This document shows positions 24,560 to 34,249 of a stretch of 64,000 nt of DNA, one piece after another (position 1 is the first letter of the stretch; every line of letters begins with the position of its first letter). Made by a program: the position numbers and the translations under genes. Source of the DNA: Sphingobacteriales bacterium (lineage in GTDB: Bacteria; Bacteroidota; Bacteroidia; Chitinophagales; Chitinophagaceae). The notes below the pieces were generated by a model. The model searched no databases. It was given only the letters and a program-made list of their open reading frames with translations, and had not been told where the DNA came from. The stretch covers positions 1 through 64,000 of the forward strand of contig SEFT01000010.1 in assembly GCA_004144175.1 (NCBI GenBank). Reading direction: 5' to 3'.

Positions 24560-25774
24560 TTACAGTACTTCGATCTGGTTGCGGAGCAGGTCTTCAAACT
24601 CATCGCGCCTGCGTATCAGGTGCGATTCACCGTCCTTTATCATCACCTCTGCAGGTTTTAGCCTTGAGTTGAAATTGCTGCTCATTTCAAAGCCGTAAGC
24701 TCCCGCATTGTGGAATACCAAGTAGTCACCTTCCCTCACTTCTCGCAATACTCTATCCCAGGCAAACGTATCGGTTTCACAGATATTACCCACTACCGTG
24801 TAGATTCGCTCTGCACCATCTTCGTTCGATATATTGGTGATGCGGTGATAGGCGTCGTAAAACATAGGTCTTATCAGGTGATTGAAGCCGGAGTTGACAC
24901 CGGCAAAAACAGTTGCTGTTGTTTGTTTAATCACATTGGTCTTTACAATAAAGTAACCGGATTCGCTCACCAGGTATTTCCCTGGCTCAAACCATACTTC
25001 AAGAGGGCGGCCATATTCTGCTTCAAATTCCTTTACCGCAGCCGTTAGTTTTTTACCAAGGGTAAAAACATCTGTCTCGGGGTCGCCATCTTTATATGGC
25101 ACCTTAAAGCCGCTCCCTAAATCAATAAAGTCAAGTTTATCGAAATGGGTAGCAATGCCAAACATGATGTCGAGTCCACGGAGAAACACTTCCACATCCT
25201 TTATTTCGCTACCGGTATGCATGTGCAGTCCGTTTACATGCAGCCCTGTCGTCTTCACTACGCGCTCTATATGGCGCAACTGGTGAATGGAGATGCCAAA
25301 TTTACTGTCTATATGACCTGTTGAGATCTTATAATTACCTCCCGCCTCTATATGTGGGTTGATGCGGATGCAAACAGGATAGCTACCACCGAAGCGATTA
25401 CCGAATTGCTCCAGTATCGAAATGTTATCGATGTTTATGTTAACACCTAGTTGTTGTGCCTCTACTATTTCAGCAAGGTCTACACAGTTAGGTGTATATA
25501 ATATTTGCTTCGCATCGAAACCCGACTTAAGTCCCAGCTTCACCTCATTTATGCTTACACAATCCAACCCGGCACCGAGTCCCTTCAGGTACTTAAGCAC
25601 GTTGATATTGGTTAGTGCTTTACAGGCATAGAAGAAACGCGTGTTGTGGTCACTGAATGCCGATTGTAGTTTGCTATGCTGTTCCGCAATCTTCTCTGCA
25701 TGATAAACATATAGTGGTGTGCCATGCTGGTTCGCTGCTTCAATAAGCTGCTGATTGGTTAGTTGTTGGTTCAT
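24560..25774 (-). CDS. lysA: Diaminopimelate decarboxylase
   Basis: LysA decarboxylates meso-diaminopimelate to lysine with pyridoxal phosphate. The 404-residue, alanine-racemase-fold enzyme shows FFYACKALTN (PLP lysine, Lys52), DCVSINEVKLGLKSGF, ILYTPNC, RINPHIEAGGNYKISTG, HMHTGSEI, DLGSGFKVPY, EPGKYLV and the substrate-site cysteine in NICETDTFA. EPGK replaces the more frequent EPGR. The frame is open 23 codons further upstream, but the -7 element TACTTTTG lies inside that extension, and homology starts at ATG 25774. It is transcribed alone. Confidence 0.94.
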   Translation of the reverse strand: MNQQLTNQQLIEAANQHGTPLYVYHAEKIAEQHSKLQSAFSDHNTRFFYACKALTNINVLKYLKGLGAGLDCVSINEVKLGLKSGFDAKQILYTPNCVDLAEIVEAQQLGVNINIDNISILEQFGNRFGGSYPVCIRINPHIEAGGNYKISTGHIDSKFGISIHQLRHIERVVKTTGLHVNGLHMHTGSEIKDVEVFLRGLDIMFGIATHFDKLDFIDLGSGFKVPYKDGDPETDVFTLGKKLTAAVKEFEAEYGRPLEVWFEPGKYLVSESGYFIVKTNVIKQTTATVFAGVNSGFNHLIRPMFYDAYHRITNISNEDGAERIYTVVGNICETDTFAWDRVLREVREGDYLVFHNAGAYGFEMSSNFNSRLKPAEVMIKDGESHLIRRRDEFEDLLRNQIEVL

Positions 25775-25791
25775 AAATTTTGCAAAGGGAG

Positions 25792-25799
25792 CAAAAGTA
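25792..25799 (-). promoter_or_regulatory. -7 promoter element of lysA (TACTTTTG)
   Basis: TACTTTTG on the minus strand matches TAnnTTTG and ends 17 bases before the ATG. It rules against the longer reading of lysA. Confidence 0.5.
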
Positions 25800-26003
25800 C
25801 GCAATAGCATATTGATAATTACGAACAGACAATTATCTGACACATGGCATGCTTAGAGATCATCATTTAATTTAGAGTTTTACATATATTTCTATTAGTT
25901 AATAATGTCGGAGGATAAACTAATTACGAGGTGATGTCATATGATATGTATTGATTTATAAATTCGTTAACTTAGTACTGATTTTACAAATACATTTTTT
26001 CCT

Positions 26004-29000
26004 ATGCCTGCAGCACTAAGATATACTTGTCTGCTATTGTCGTCACTATTATGCGTCATAGTTTCTAATGCCCAACCCAACTTTAATCCAAGCCCTTCGT
26101 CTGGCTGTCCGCCTCTTACGGTGGCTTTTAATAACGTCCCTGTATCGGGCACAAGTTACTCATGGACCATATCAGGGCCTTCAGGCACCACAACTATCGC
26201 CAGCTCTTCACCGTTCTCCGGCAATCCCTCAAAAGTACTGGATGCTCCGGGTACCTGGACCATAACCGGTACTGCCACGGGCCCCAGTGGAACTGCCTCG
26301 ATTTCGAAAACAGTAAATGTCCGTGATACTCCCAAAGTTAATTTTACTGCGACACCCAACCCCGTTTGCCCCGGCGTTCCTGTTACATTTACCAGCACTA
26401 CTGTTACCGGTGGCGACCCTGCTACCTACACCTGGTATATGGGCAATGGTACGCCGGGTACAGTAGGCCCGAGCTCAAGTTCCACGGCTACAGCCAGTTT
26501 TCCATCAGGACCTGTAAGTATTTCTCTTAATGTAAAAAATTCTTTCAACTGCGCACGCACCATCACGAAGTTGAACTTCATACAAGTGCATCCGCCTGTT
26601 TCGGCTGATTTTACTGCTAATAAGACGACATTTTGCGAGCCTGTAACCGGTTCTGCTACGAGTACATTCGCTGCTATCAGTTCCACATCCTACACGTATG
26701 CCTGGAATTTCGGGCATACGGGCGGAACAGGTACTGGTACTCCTGTAAATAATACCTTTCCAGGTTCGGCGCCTCAAAGCTTTACAGTAAAGATGACGGC
26801 CACTGACCCGAGCACAGGCTGCTCAAAAGAAGTAACCAAGACAAATTATATCAATATATCGAAGGTGACTGCCGGCTTAACCGGGCCAAATGAAGTTTGC
26901 GTAGGTCATCAGACCAGTGCTTTTACAAGTACTTCTACCGTAACGGGTGGCGGCTCGCATACTGCAGATTGGTCGGTTGACGGGGTACAATTAGGGGCCG
27001 GCAATTCATTTAACTTTACCTGGCCTACATCAGGTACAGTTAAAGTAAAAGTAACAGCAACGAGCGCCCTTGGTTGTATAGATACTGCATCTAAAACTGT
27101 AATTGTACGCCCGCAACCGGTAGTCGATTTTATTTCAGCACCTACAGATCCTTGTCCTGCGCCTCAGACCATAACCTTTACCCCGGTGCCCAATAACTGC
27201 ACCAGCTACGCTTGGGATTTTGGAGGCGGTACTCCGGGTACCGGTACCAGCACCGGCAGCAGTCCGAGTATTTCAAGTACCTATCCCGACAATCTGGACT
27301 ATACTGTCACAATGGTTGCCACAAGCCCTTTTGGGTGTAAGGACACTATCACAAAGATAAACAAAGTGCGGTTGTATGATGGTGTACTTGCAATAGACCA
27401 AGATAAAATCGGAGACTGCCTTCCAGCCAAAATCATTTTTTCACCTACATGGTTTTCCAGAGGTTTACCGGGATATATTTATGCGCCGGGGTCTACTTAC
27501 ACCTGGGATTTTGGCGAGTCATCAACATCTAAACTTACTACTACATCCACTAATGCTACTTGGACTTATACTACACTGGGCACCTTTACTGTTACACTGA
27601 AAGCTGTTACCCCGAACGGCTGTATTTTCTATGCTACCTCAATAGTAAGGACCGGGCCGAAGCCTACTGCTAATTTTACAGCTGTGGGTGCAAAAGGCGA
27701 TCGGGATGTGTGTTCCGGTGAGAAGGTTTATTTCACGAATCTTAGTACAAACGCTACTTCATATTCCTGGCGGTTTGGAGATGGAAACGGAGTGAACGTG
27801 CATACTCCTGTTTATGCGTACGATTCTGTAGATGCATTTACCGTTACGCTGATTGCCAATAATAATGAGTGCAGAGACACGATGATAAAGGTTAATTATA
27901 TCACCGTGCGACCCCCATGGGCAAAATTTGAACCTAAGTATCATTGTGATGACCGTAAGAAAGTGACGTTTGAAAACAAGACAGTTCGAGGCACATCCTA
28001 TTTGTGGCAGTTTGGATACCCTTCAATACAGGGCACCAGCGCTACTAAAAACCCTACATTTACTTTTGCGTCGCTAGGTAATCCTAATGTTCGATTAATT
28101 GCAATAAATGATACATTCCAGTGTTCTGATACGCTCGATTTTTTGCTTGATCTGATCGATCCGACTCCCATATTGTCACCTTTACGCAGCCGGGTATGTG
28201 TCGACGATACGACTTTGCTGGTATCGGGTGGTATTGGGGGTACGTACGGCGGCTGGAAGTGGTATGTTGATGATGCCTACATTTATCAGCAGATTCCCAC
28301 ACCAACACTGGTACATAAGTTTGATGCGAGAGGCTATCACAAGGTAAAGGTGACCCTGTTAGACGGACATAAATGTCCTGATTCAATTACGGTGGATCAG
28401 ATTGTGCTTGCATCAAGGCCGGAAGTTGGCTTTAGTGCTAGCCCTTTATTGGCTTGCGTGCCTATAAACGTTACTTTTACCGATACGTCCAAGCCAACGA
28501 TCACTACCAGTATCTTTTCGCGCACATGGGAGTTTGGCGATGGCACCGGTTCGTTTACGACTACATCTAACACTATAGGTCACCTGTATACATCAAGAGG
28601 CAGCTACCCTGTAAAACTCATTGCGACAGATAATCTCGGTTGCAAAGATAGTCTCACCCGCACCCCTTATATAGAAGGGCTCAAGCCTATAGCAAACTAC
28701 AGTGTAAGCCGGTCGGTTGGTTGTCAGGGAGAAGGACTGATATTTGCTGTAACGGGGCAGAATGCAAAAAAAGCAGAGTGGGACTTTGGTGATGGCAAGA
28801 CAGATACCGGGCTATTGCGTACCCACCAGTATTGGAGTTCGGGCAAATTTACTATTCGCCTTATTGTTACTGATTCGATAGGCTGTAGGGACACATTAAT
28901 AAAAACGAACGCAATAGAAATAACAAGACCTAAGGCCGGTCCTATCTCTATTACTCCGGATAGTGTATCAACCTGCCCACCACTTATTGCAACCATGACT

Positions 29001-30659
29001 GCAACGGGGATGGTAAATGCAGCCACATACAGGTGGTTCACCCCCATCAATCCCGGTCCACAGGTAAAGATGCCATACACCGAAGTATTTCAAACTCCCG
29101 GATATTACAAGGTATTGCTCGTAGTGCAGGATGTCAACAATTGCTTTGATACTACGGTAGCACATGTGGATGTACTAGGGTATGCCGGGTCATTCACATA
29201 TGGGCCGATATCAGGATGCGCTCCGCTGGATGTAAACTTTTCATCACTGGTCAAGAATATTGTTTCCATTACCTGGGATTTTGCAGACGGAAGTGTTCAG
29301 GTAGGTAATGGGCCTACCACTACACATACATACTTTGCGCCGGGCAGCTATCTTCCCAAAATGATGATGATAGACGGGACCGGGTGTGCTGCTGTGAGCC
29401 CAGGACTGGATACAATAAGGGTAGATGGTGTATATGCAGACTTCGAAACTAGCCCAACTTGCGAAGGTTATTATGTGAAGTTTCAGGATAAGTCCAGAGG
29501 GGAATTCTCTGCTATTCAGCATAGGGAATGGGTGTTTGAAGATGGCTCTAGATCAACGCTGCCGTTAACTGTTCGCCAATATCCCAAAACAGGGAAGTAC
29601 CCCATACGTATCATAGCAACAAATAAGAATGGCTGTATAGACTCTATGGATCGGGAAATAACAGTCCATCCATTACCAGAGATAAGCGCAGGAAGTGATA
29701 CTGTTATTTGCCTAAAAGATGCTGCACAACTAATGGGTACAGGCGGTACATCGTATGTTTGGTCGCCAGCCGGATATTTATCATGCACCAATTGTGCTAG
29801 CCCACTGGCCAGTCCGCCGAATAAGACGGTTTATACCGTTATCGGTACCGATGATAACAATTGCAGTGATACCGACGATGTAGAGGTGAACATTAAAACA
29901 AAAGTGGTGGCGCTTGCTGCCGAGGGTGGAGACCTGTGTGTAGATGAGAAGATGGCTCTTTCGGTAAAGGGTGGTCGCGATTATCTATGGACACCTTCTG
30001 ATGGCCTCGACAATGATAAGTCATCTAATCCTGTTGCCAGCCCGCGGAACAATATAAAGTACAGGGTAGTATCGTTTGAGGCGAGTTGTATTCCCGATAC
30101 AGATTATGTAGACATCAAGGTGCATCCGAAACCTACTGTGACGGCTACTGGTGAAAAGACATTGATAGCAGGTAATAGTACTACACTTATAGCGCAGGGC
30201 GAACGCATACAGCGCTTTAAATGGACACCTGCAGATGTGCTTAGCTGCAGCGACTGCGCAGACCCGATAGCCACTCCTGCAAAGACAACTATCTTTAACG
30301 TGTCGGTATTTACAGATAAAAATTGTCAGGATTCTGACAAGGTGACTATTACAGTGCTTTGCGATGAGAGCCAGGTATTTATCCCCAACACCTTTACGCC
30401 GAATGGTGACGGACAAAATGATGTGTTCTATCCGCGTGGTAATGGTATAGACCAGGTAAAGTCGTTCCGTATCTATAACCGTTGGGGCGAGCTGGTATAT
30501 GAGCGCAAAGAATTTAAGATGAACGATGCTTCCTCTGGCTGGAATGGCACTTTCAAAGGGCAACAATTACCCCCTGACGTATTTGTATACTCTGTAGAAG
30601 CCTACTGTGCCAGCGGAGAAGTGTTTTCGTGGAAAGGAGATGTATCGTTGCTCCGTTAA
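26004..30659 (+). CDS. Giant PKD-repeat adhesin with T9SS type B (gliding-associated) C-terminus
   Basis: The 1551-residue secreted protein has a signal peptide (about 1-24, ending VSNA), then a long run of roughly 85-90-residue PKD/Ig-like units recognised by repeats of WDFG, WEFGDGTG, WDFGDGK, WRFGDG and WDFADG with following beta strands. Near 1250-1455 come units with SCTNCASPLASP and SCSDCADPIATP (VWSP.. repeats). It closes with the gliding-motility-associated C-terminal domain at about 1458-1551 (FIPNTFTPNGDGQNDVF, RIYNRWGELVYE, GWNGTFKGQ, VFSWKGDVSLLR), a type B T9SS signal. It should be displayed outside the cell and work in adhesion or gliding. The PorP/SprF gene 11 bp downstream is its likely partner. 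Confidence 0.93.
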   Translation: MPAALRYTCLLLSSLLCVIVSNAQPNFNPSPSSGCPPLTVAFNNVPVSGTSYSWTISGPSGTTTIASSSPFSGNPSKVLDAPGTWTITGTATGPSGTASISKTVNVRDTPKVNFTATPNPVCPGVPVTFTSTTVTGGDPATYTWYMGNGTPGTVGPSSSSTATASFPSGPVSISLNVKNSFNCARTITKLNFIQVHPPVSADFTANKTTFCEPVTGSATSTFAAISSTSYTYAWNFGHTGGTGTGTPVNNTFPGSAPQSFTVKMTATDPSTGCSKEVTKTNYINISKVTAGLTGPNEVCVGHQTSAFTSTSTVTGGGSHTADWSVDGVQLGAGNSFNFTWPTSGTVKVKVTATSALGCIDTASKTVIVRPQPVVDFISAPTDPCPAPQTITFTPVPNNCTSYAWDFGGGTPGTGTSTGSSPSISSTYPDNLDYTVTMVATSPFGCKDTITKINKVRLYDGVLAIDQDKIGDCLPAKIIFSPTWFSRGLPGYIYAPGSTYTWDFGESSTSKLTTTSTNATWTYTTLGTFTVTLKAVTPNGCIFYATSIVRTGPKPTANFTAVGAKGDRDVCSGEKVYFTNLSTNATSYSWRFGDGNGVNVHTPVYAYDSVDAFTVTLIANNNECRDTMIKVNYITVRPPWAKFEPKYHCDDRKKVTFENKTVRGTSYLWQFGYPSIQGTSATKNPTFTFASLGNPNVRLIAINDTFQCSDTLDFLLDLIDPTPILSPLRSRVCVDDTTLLVSGGIGGTYGGWKWYVDDAYIYQQIPTPTLVHKFDARGYHKVKVTLLDGHKCPDSITVDQIVLASRPEVGFSASPLLACVPINVTFTDTSKPTITTSIFSRTWEFGDGTGSFTTTSNTIGHLYTSRGSYPVKLIATDNLGCKDSLTRTPYIEGLKPIANYSVSRSVGCQGEGLIFAVTGQNAKKAEWDFGDGKTDTGLLRTHQYWSSGKFTIRLIVTDSIGCRDTLIKTNAIEITRPKAGPISITPDSVSTCPPLIATMTATGMVNAATYRWFTPINPGPQVKMPYTEVFQTPGYYKVLLVVQDVNNCFDTTVAHVDVLGYAGSFTYGPISGCAPLDVNFSSLVKNIVSITWDFADGSVQVGNGPTTTHTYFAPGSYLPKMMMIDGTGCAAVSPGLDTIRVDGVYADFETSPTCEGYYVKFQDKSRGEFSAIQHREWVFEDGSRSTLPLTVRQYPKTGKYPIRIIATNKNGCIDSMDREITVHPLPEISAGSDTVICLKDAAQLMGTGGTSYVWSPAGYLSCTNCASPLASPPNKTVYTVIGTDDNNCSDTDDVEVNIKTKVVALAAEGGDLCVDEKMALSVKGGRDYLWTPSDGLDNDKSSNPVASPRNNIKYRVVSFEASCIPDTDYVDIKVHPKPTVTATGEKTLIAGNSTTLIAQGERIQRFKWTPADVLSCSDCADPIATPAKTTIFNVSVFTDKNCQDSDKVTITVLCDESQVFIPNTFTPNGDGQNDVFYPRGNGIDQVKSFRIYNRWGELVYERKEFKMNDASSGWNGTFKGQQLPPDVFVYSVEAYCASGEVFSWKGDVSLLR

Positions 30660-30670
30660 AACAAAAGATC

Positions 30671-31708
30671 ATGAGAAGAAGATTATTTGCAGTTATAACA
30701 ACCCTTGCCCTGAATGGTGCAGCGAGTGCCCAGGATATTCACTTTTCGCAGTTTTACGAGACGTCGATACTGCGTAACCCTGCATTGACAGGTGTTTTTG
30801 CAGGCGACTACAAGCTTGGTGCGCTTTACAAGAGCCAATGGAATACTATAAGCACACCGTTTCAAACAGCAGTAGTATCCGCAGAAACACGTTTCTCAGT
30901 AAACAGGAATGTCGCTGATTTCATCAGCTTTGGTTTATTGGCCAGTTACGATAGGGCCGGCACTACGCGAATGCAGACATTGACGGTGTATCCCGCAGTT
31001 AATTATAACAAGTTGATGAATGACGAGCATAGCACTTACCTTTCAGCCGGATTTACAGGAGGATTCATACAACGAAGCTTTGATCTGACAAGAGCTACGT
31101 TTAATAATCAATATCAAAACAATGCATTTGATCCTAGCGCTTCCAGTGGCGAACAGAACCTGAATAGTAATATAAACCAGTGGGATCTCGGCGCTGGTAT
31201 TAGCTATAGTAGTAACACCGGCATTAACAATCAGACGAACTATTTTTTTGGTGTATCTGGTTACCACTTTACAAAACCTCGTAGTTCATACTTCAATAAC
31301 GAGAATATACGCATTGGCATGAAGATAAACGTGACTGCCGGCGTTAGTGCGCCTATTGGAGAAAACTATTCGGTACAGGCTTACATTAACTATGCTAACC
31401 AGGCCCCTTATTCTGAACTAATAGGTGGTGGTTTGTTTGGGTGGCACAAAAAAGCCTACGAGGGCGAAGGGATAATATTTGGTATATACGGCGGTGTTTT
31501 CTACCGGTTGAACGATGCAGTGGTGCCTACGGTGAAAGTAAAAATTAAAGAGTATGCGATCGGGCTTAGCTACGATGTGAGCGTATCAAGCTTAAGTAAA
31601 ATAAGCAATATGCAAGGTGGGTACGAGTTGACATTATTTAAGACTGGCTTATTTAAAGATCCCAACCGCCAGCGTAGTAAGACTATATGCCCTCACGCAG
31701 TATGGTAG
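30671..31708 (+). CDS. PorP/SprF-family T9SS membrane protein
   Basis: The 345-residue protein has a signal peptide (RRRLFAVITTLALNGAASA) followed by the PorP/SprF start DIHFSQFYETSILRNPALTG and a series of amphipathic beta strands with turn motifs such as FGLLASYDRAGT, TYLSAGFTGGF and FFGVSGYHF, consistent with an outer-membrane beta-barrel. In gliding bacteria SprF-type proteins are needed for secretion or attachment of the adjacent adhesin with a type B C-terminus. The ATG at 30671, 11 bp after the adhesin stop, gives the proper signal peptide; the frame runs further upstream into the adhesin gene. Confidence 0.92.
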   Translation: MRRRLFAVITTLALNGAASAQDIHFSQFYETSILRNPALTGVFAGDYKLGALYKSQWNTISTPFQTAVVSAETRFSVNRNVADFISFGLLASYDRAGTTRMQTLTVYPAVNYNKLMNDEHSTYLSAGFTGGFIQRSFDLTRATFNNQYQNNAFDPSASSGEQNLNSNINQWDLGAGISYSSNTGINNQTNYFFGVSGYHFTKPRSSYFNNENIRIGMKINVTAGVSAPIGENYSVQAYINYANQAPYSELIGGGLFGWHKKAYEGEGIIFGIYGGVFYRLNDAVVPTVKVKIKEYAIGLSYDVSVSSLSKISNMQGGYELTLFKTGLFKDPNRQRSKTICPHAVW

Positions 31709-31729
31709 CAGATATTCAGGTTTAGACAA

Positions 31730-31773
31730 TAAAACAAGTGGGGCTTCAGCATGCTGAAGCCCCACTTGTTTTA
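31730..31773. terminator. 44-bp perfect palindromic terminator
   Basis: The 44 bases from TAAAACAAG to CTTGTTTTA form an uninterrupted inverted repeat centred at 31751/31752. It lies between the convergent PorP/SprF and lipase genes and has T-runs on both sides, so it should act in both directions. Confidence 0.88.
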
Positions 31774-31786
31774 TCTGAATTGGTAT

Positions 31787-32812
31787 TTATGCAAGAGCTT
31801 CTGTTGCTGTTGCCTGCTTTACTGTTGTGCCTGCTGAAAAGTAAGGAGCGGAAAGGCTTAATAGGTTCTGTACTTGGTTCTGGAATGCCGGAATATTGAA
31901 ATGTACGGCATAGGCAGCTACGTGCTGGTACAGTGCCTGGTCCATGAACGGATCGGCGGGATTACCTTGGTTATACACATCCAGATCGAATGTGGTAGTG
32001 GTCGTTTTTAACAGTTGTGTATAATCCAGCGGTTGCAGCTTGTTTGATTCTGTAACAATACCGCTTGCTGTTGAGGTAGGGCAGGTTATATTCGGGAGGT
32101 ATAGGTCAGGTATGTTCTGCATGGTATCCCACTCGTAAGCATTAGGCACTACGTCTATGGCATTCCATACGCGAACTGTATTAGCATTTTTGCCCACTAC
32201 TGAGCCATTCCAGTATGTGGCAAAATCACTATCGCCTGGTGTAGCTCCTGCCGTAGGTCTGCATGATACATTTGCACCTTTCAGATTATTGCTCAGAAAC
32301 AAAGCCATTACAGGCGATAATGCGCCACCCAGACTATGTCCGGTTACCGTAATGTTTTTTGCATTTACGCTTTGCAGGTAATTAAAAACGGACTGACCGT
32401 TGTATTTCATTAGCTTTAGTGCGGTAAGGCCAAAATCAGTGCCCGCAGATACGCAGCCACAACTATGGTCCAGCAGGTTCCAGTATACTTTTTTGCCTAC
32501 CAGAGCATCTTCCAGCAGCCAATCGAAGAAGGAACTTGGATTAGTACCTGCTATTGACACTACGTATTCCTTTGTTGTAGTGTTTTGTGCTACAAACATA
32601 GTATTCGCTGCGTCACCATTAAATACATTTACTACAGGCCCCCATACAGGTACCCAGTTGCCTATCAAGCCTTGTATGACGCCTGTTTTGTCTTGAAGCA
32701 CTGTGTTGACAGCCGTTTGCGTTAGCTGTACTACATCAGGATTTTGATTGTACTCGCCACTGATGTTGGAAAGCGCGTTGAGGCAGAAATAGATTTGATC
32801 GTTTGTGTACAT
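31787..32812 (-). CDS. Class 3 lipase-like alpha/beta hydrolase
   Basis: The 341-residue protein has the lipase class 3 layout: YVVSIAGTNPSSFFDWLLED (oxyanion region and start of the fold), the nucleophile elbow GHSLGGAL near residue 157, and AIDVVPNAYEW, whose Asp fits the acid member of the triad. No signal peptide is visible, so it is probably intracellular or exported by another route. The frame opens 29 codons earlier, but a full promoter (CTTG-N20-TACGTTTG) sits in that extension, so ATG 32812 is chosen. It is monocistronic. The substrate is unknown. Confidence 0.85.
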   Translation of the reverse strand: MYTNDQIYFCLNALSNISGEYNQNPDVVQLTQTAVNTVLQDKTGVIQGLIGNWVPVWGPVVNVFNGDAANTMFVAQNTTTKEYVVSIAGTNPSSFFDWLLEDALVGKKVYWNLLDHSCGCVSAGTDFGLTALKLMKYNGQSVFNYLQSVNAKNITVTGHSLGGALSPVMALFLSNNLKGANVSCRPTAGATPGDSDFATYWNGSVVGKNANTVRVWNAIDVVPNAYEWDTMQNIPDLYLPNITCPTSTASGIVTESNKLQPLDYTQLLKTTTTTFDLDVYNQGNPADPFMDQALYQHVAAYAVHFNIPAFQNQVQNLLSLSAPYFSAGTTVKQATATEALA

Positions 32813-32873
32813 GATGTGTGTCTTTAAGGTTGAGAAAAGATTGTTTTTAATGCCGTTCTTGTTAACGACATAA

Positions 32874-32905
32874 CAAACGTATTGAGATGTATTTCTCATT
32901 ACAAG
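32874..32905 (-). promoter_or_regulatory. Promoter of the lipase gene
   Basis: On the minus strand CTTG-N20-TACGTTTG matches the phylum's promoter in both boxes and spacing. The leader to the ATG at 32812 would be about 57 nt. Confidence 0.65.
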
Positions 32906-32974
32906 GGTATTTTGTACGGAAGACAGACAGGTATTTAATGCATTAAAAGTTATAGCACAGGTTGCAGGCGTTTT

Positions 32975-33784
32975 TTATCTTTTTTTGAGTCGTAATGATA
33001 TGCCTCGCTTCAAGTCCACAATATTCAATCCGTCATTTGATAACTTGTAAGTGGCTTTCAGCTTTTCAGTTCCGTTAGTCATATATCCTTTGGTAATAGT
33101 TAGCGTATCACCTGCTACAACAAACTGATGTTGCTGCCAGCTGTTTGGGTATTTAAACACTGCCATGAATGCCCTGTTCCGCTCGAAGTATATACGTTGC
33201 AGTGAATCGAATTCTGAGCCTGAAGCCACACTTTGTTTAACTGTCCATGTGCCATCCAGCGGAGTAGGGCGTCTATTGTTTACATTGGCAACATAGTGCG
33301 TAAACAGCGCAGGAACCACGACAATTGCAATCCGTAAGATCCAGTTGCCAATGCCCGATTTGTTCCCATCCGGCTGTTGCTTCCAAAAGAAGGCAATAAG
33401 ATCATGTTTATGCCGTGCAAGTACAATTAACAGCAATACGGTAATGACAACTGCCATAGCTGAACCCTGCATAGGTATACTGAAAAAGTAGTCTACCATC
33501 AGGATGTTGCCCATTACGCTAAGCAGTACCAAAGCTGCTATTAAGGTTGTGCGGCGAAACAGCAGGCCGATGCCTGAAACTATTTGCAATACTGCAATGA
33601 TGTTGCCGTAAAACCATGAATAGCCGAAATAATACCAGGTGAGCCAAAAGCCGCTTACCTCGCGCATGGGCTTATCAAGCTCCGACTCTATTACGGTAAA
33701 TTGTGCACCATTGAGCTTGGCAAAGCCGTAGAACATAATGAAAAAGGCGGCAAGGTAGCGGGCGATGTTATAGAGCCTGTTCAT
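32975..33784 (-). CDS. DoxX-like membrane protein
   Basis: The 269-residue product has a DoxX-type four-helix N-terminal domain (YLAAFFIMFYGFAKLNGAQF, then GNIIAVLQIVSGIGLLFRRTT and two further helices), a fifth helix around 148-165, and a soluble C-terminal part (about 175-269) with DGTWTVKQSV, RAFMAVFKYPNSWQQHQFVV and LRLKKR, which looks like a small beta-barrel lipocalin-type unit. DoxX domains occur in many unrelated redox and envelope proteins, and the function here is unknown. It lies downstream of DUF3098 on the same strand with a 112-bp gap. Confidence 0.75.
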   Translation of the reverse strand: MNRLYNIARYLAAFFIMFYGFAKLNGAQFTVIESELDKPMREVSGFWLTWYYFGYSWFYGNIIAVLQIVSGIGLLFRRTTLIAALVLLSVMGNILMVDYFFSIPMQGSAMAVVITVLLLIVLARHKHDLIAFFWKQQPDGNKSGIGNWILRIAIVVVPALFTHYVANVNNRRPTPLDGTWTVKQSVASGSEFDSLQRIYFERNRAFMAVFKYPNSWQQHQFVVAGDTLTITKGYMTNGTEKLKATYKLSNDGLNIVDLKRGISLRLKKR

Positions 33785-33896
33785 CGTGATATGTTTTCAT
33801 ATACAAGATAAAAAGTTGAGATTAGTGCTCCAATAGCTACGCATAAAAAAGCCGGATACTTTCGTGCCTGGCCTAATGTATCAATGCTTTAGTATT

Positions 33897-34226
33897 TTAT
33901 AACGCAGATTTCTCTTCAGTAACTATAACCGCAGGCTTTTTCATAATAGCATATACCTCGATTGCAAATCCTATAAGCACCAGCAGCGGTGCTATGGTTA
34001 TACGGCGGGTGCTGTATATCTCTTCGTATTTAAACTCATGCGGATTAGCACTTTTGCCACCTGACATCAGTAAAAAACCCAGCAGCAATACGGCTACACC
34101 TATCAGCATCCACATATAGTTGCTTTTATCAAAAAGGAAAGTTTGATTGCCTAGTGGCGCGTTGCTTTTTACACGCGTAGTGGTGGTGCGGGTTGTGGTA
34201 GAAGCTGTTGGTCTTATTGTTGACAT
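33897..34226 (-). CDS. DUF3098 membrane protein
   Basis: A 109-residue protein with an N-terminal polar T/R-rich tail and two membrane helices (about 45-65 and 85-105). FDKSNYMWMLIGVAVLLLGF, with MSGGKS and FKYEEIYSTRRITIAPLLVL after it, is characteristic of DUF3098, a Bacteroidota-specific family of unknown function that usually follows ftsX. Here it starts 24 bp after the ftsX stop codon, so the usual pair is kept, while the typical next genes (uppP, truB) are not adjacent. A -7 element four bases before its ATG implies an additional, leaderless transcript. Confidence 0.88.
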   Translation of the reverse strand: MSTIRPTASTTTRTTTTRVKSNAPLGNQTFLFDKSNYMWMLIGVAVLLLGFLLMSGGKSANPHEFKYEEIYSTRRITIAPLLVLIGFAIEVYAIMKKPAVIVTEEKSAL

Positions 34227-34230
34227 ATCA

Positions 34231-34238
34231 CAAATTTA
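34231..34238 (-). promoter_or_regulatory. -7 promoter element of the DUF3098 gene (TAAATTTG)
   Basis: On the minus strand TAAATTTG is followed by TGAT and the ATG at 34226. It lies in the 23-bp gap after ftsX. Confidence 0.45.
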
Positions 34239-34249
34239 AAAGAAGATTT

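Noticed and set aside
26004-30659. Possible CRISPR-like or tandem DNA repeat in the PKD adhesin
   Set aside because: The periodicity is at protein level (PKD units of about 85-90 residues) with diverged DNA; there are no constant repeats with unique spacers.
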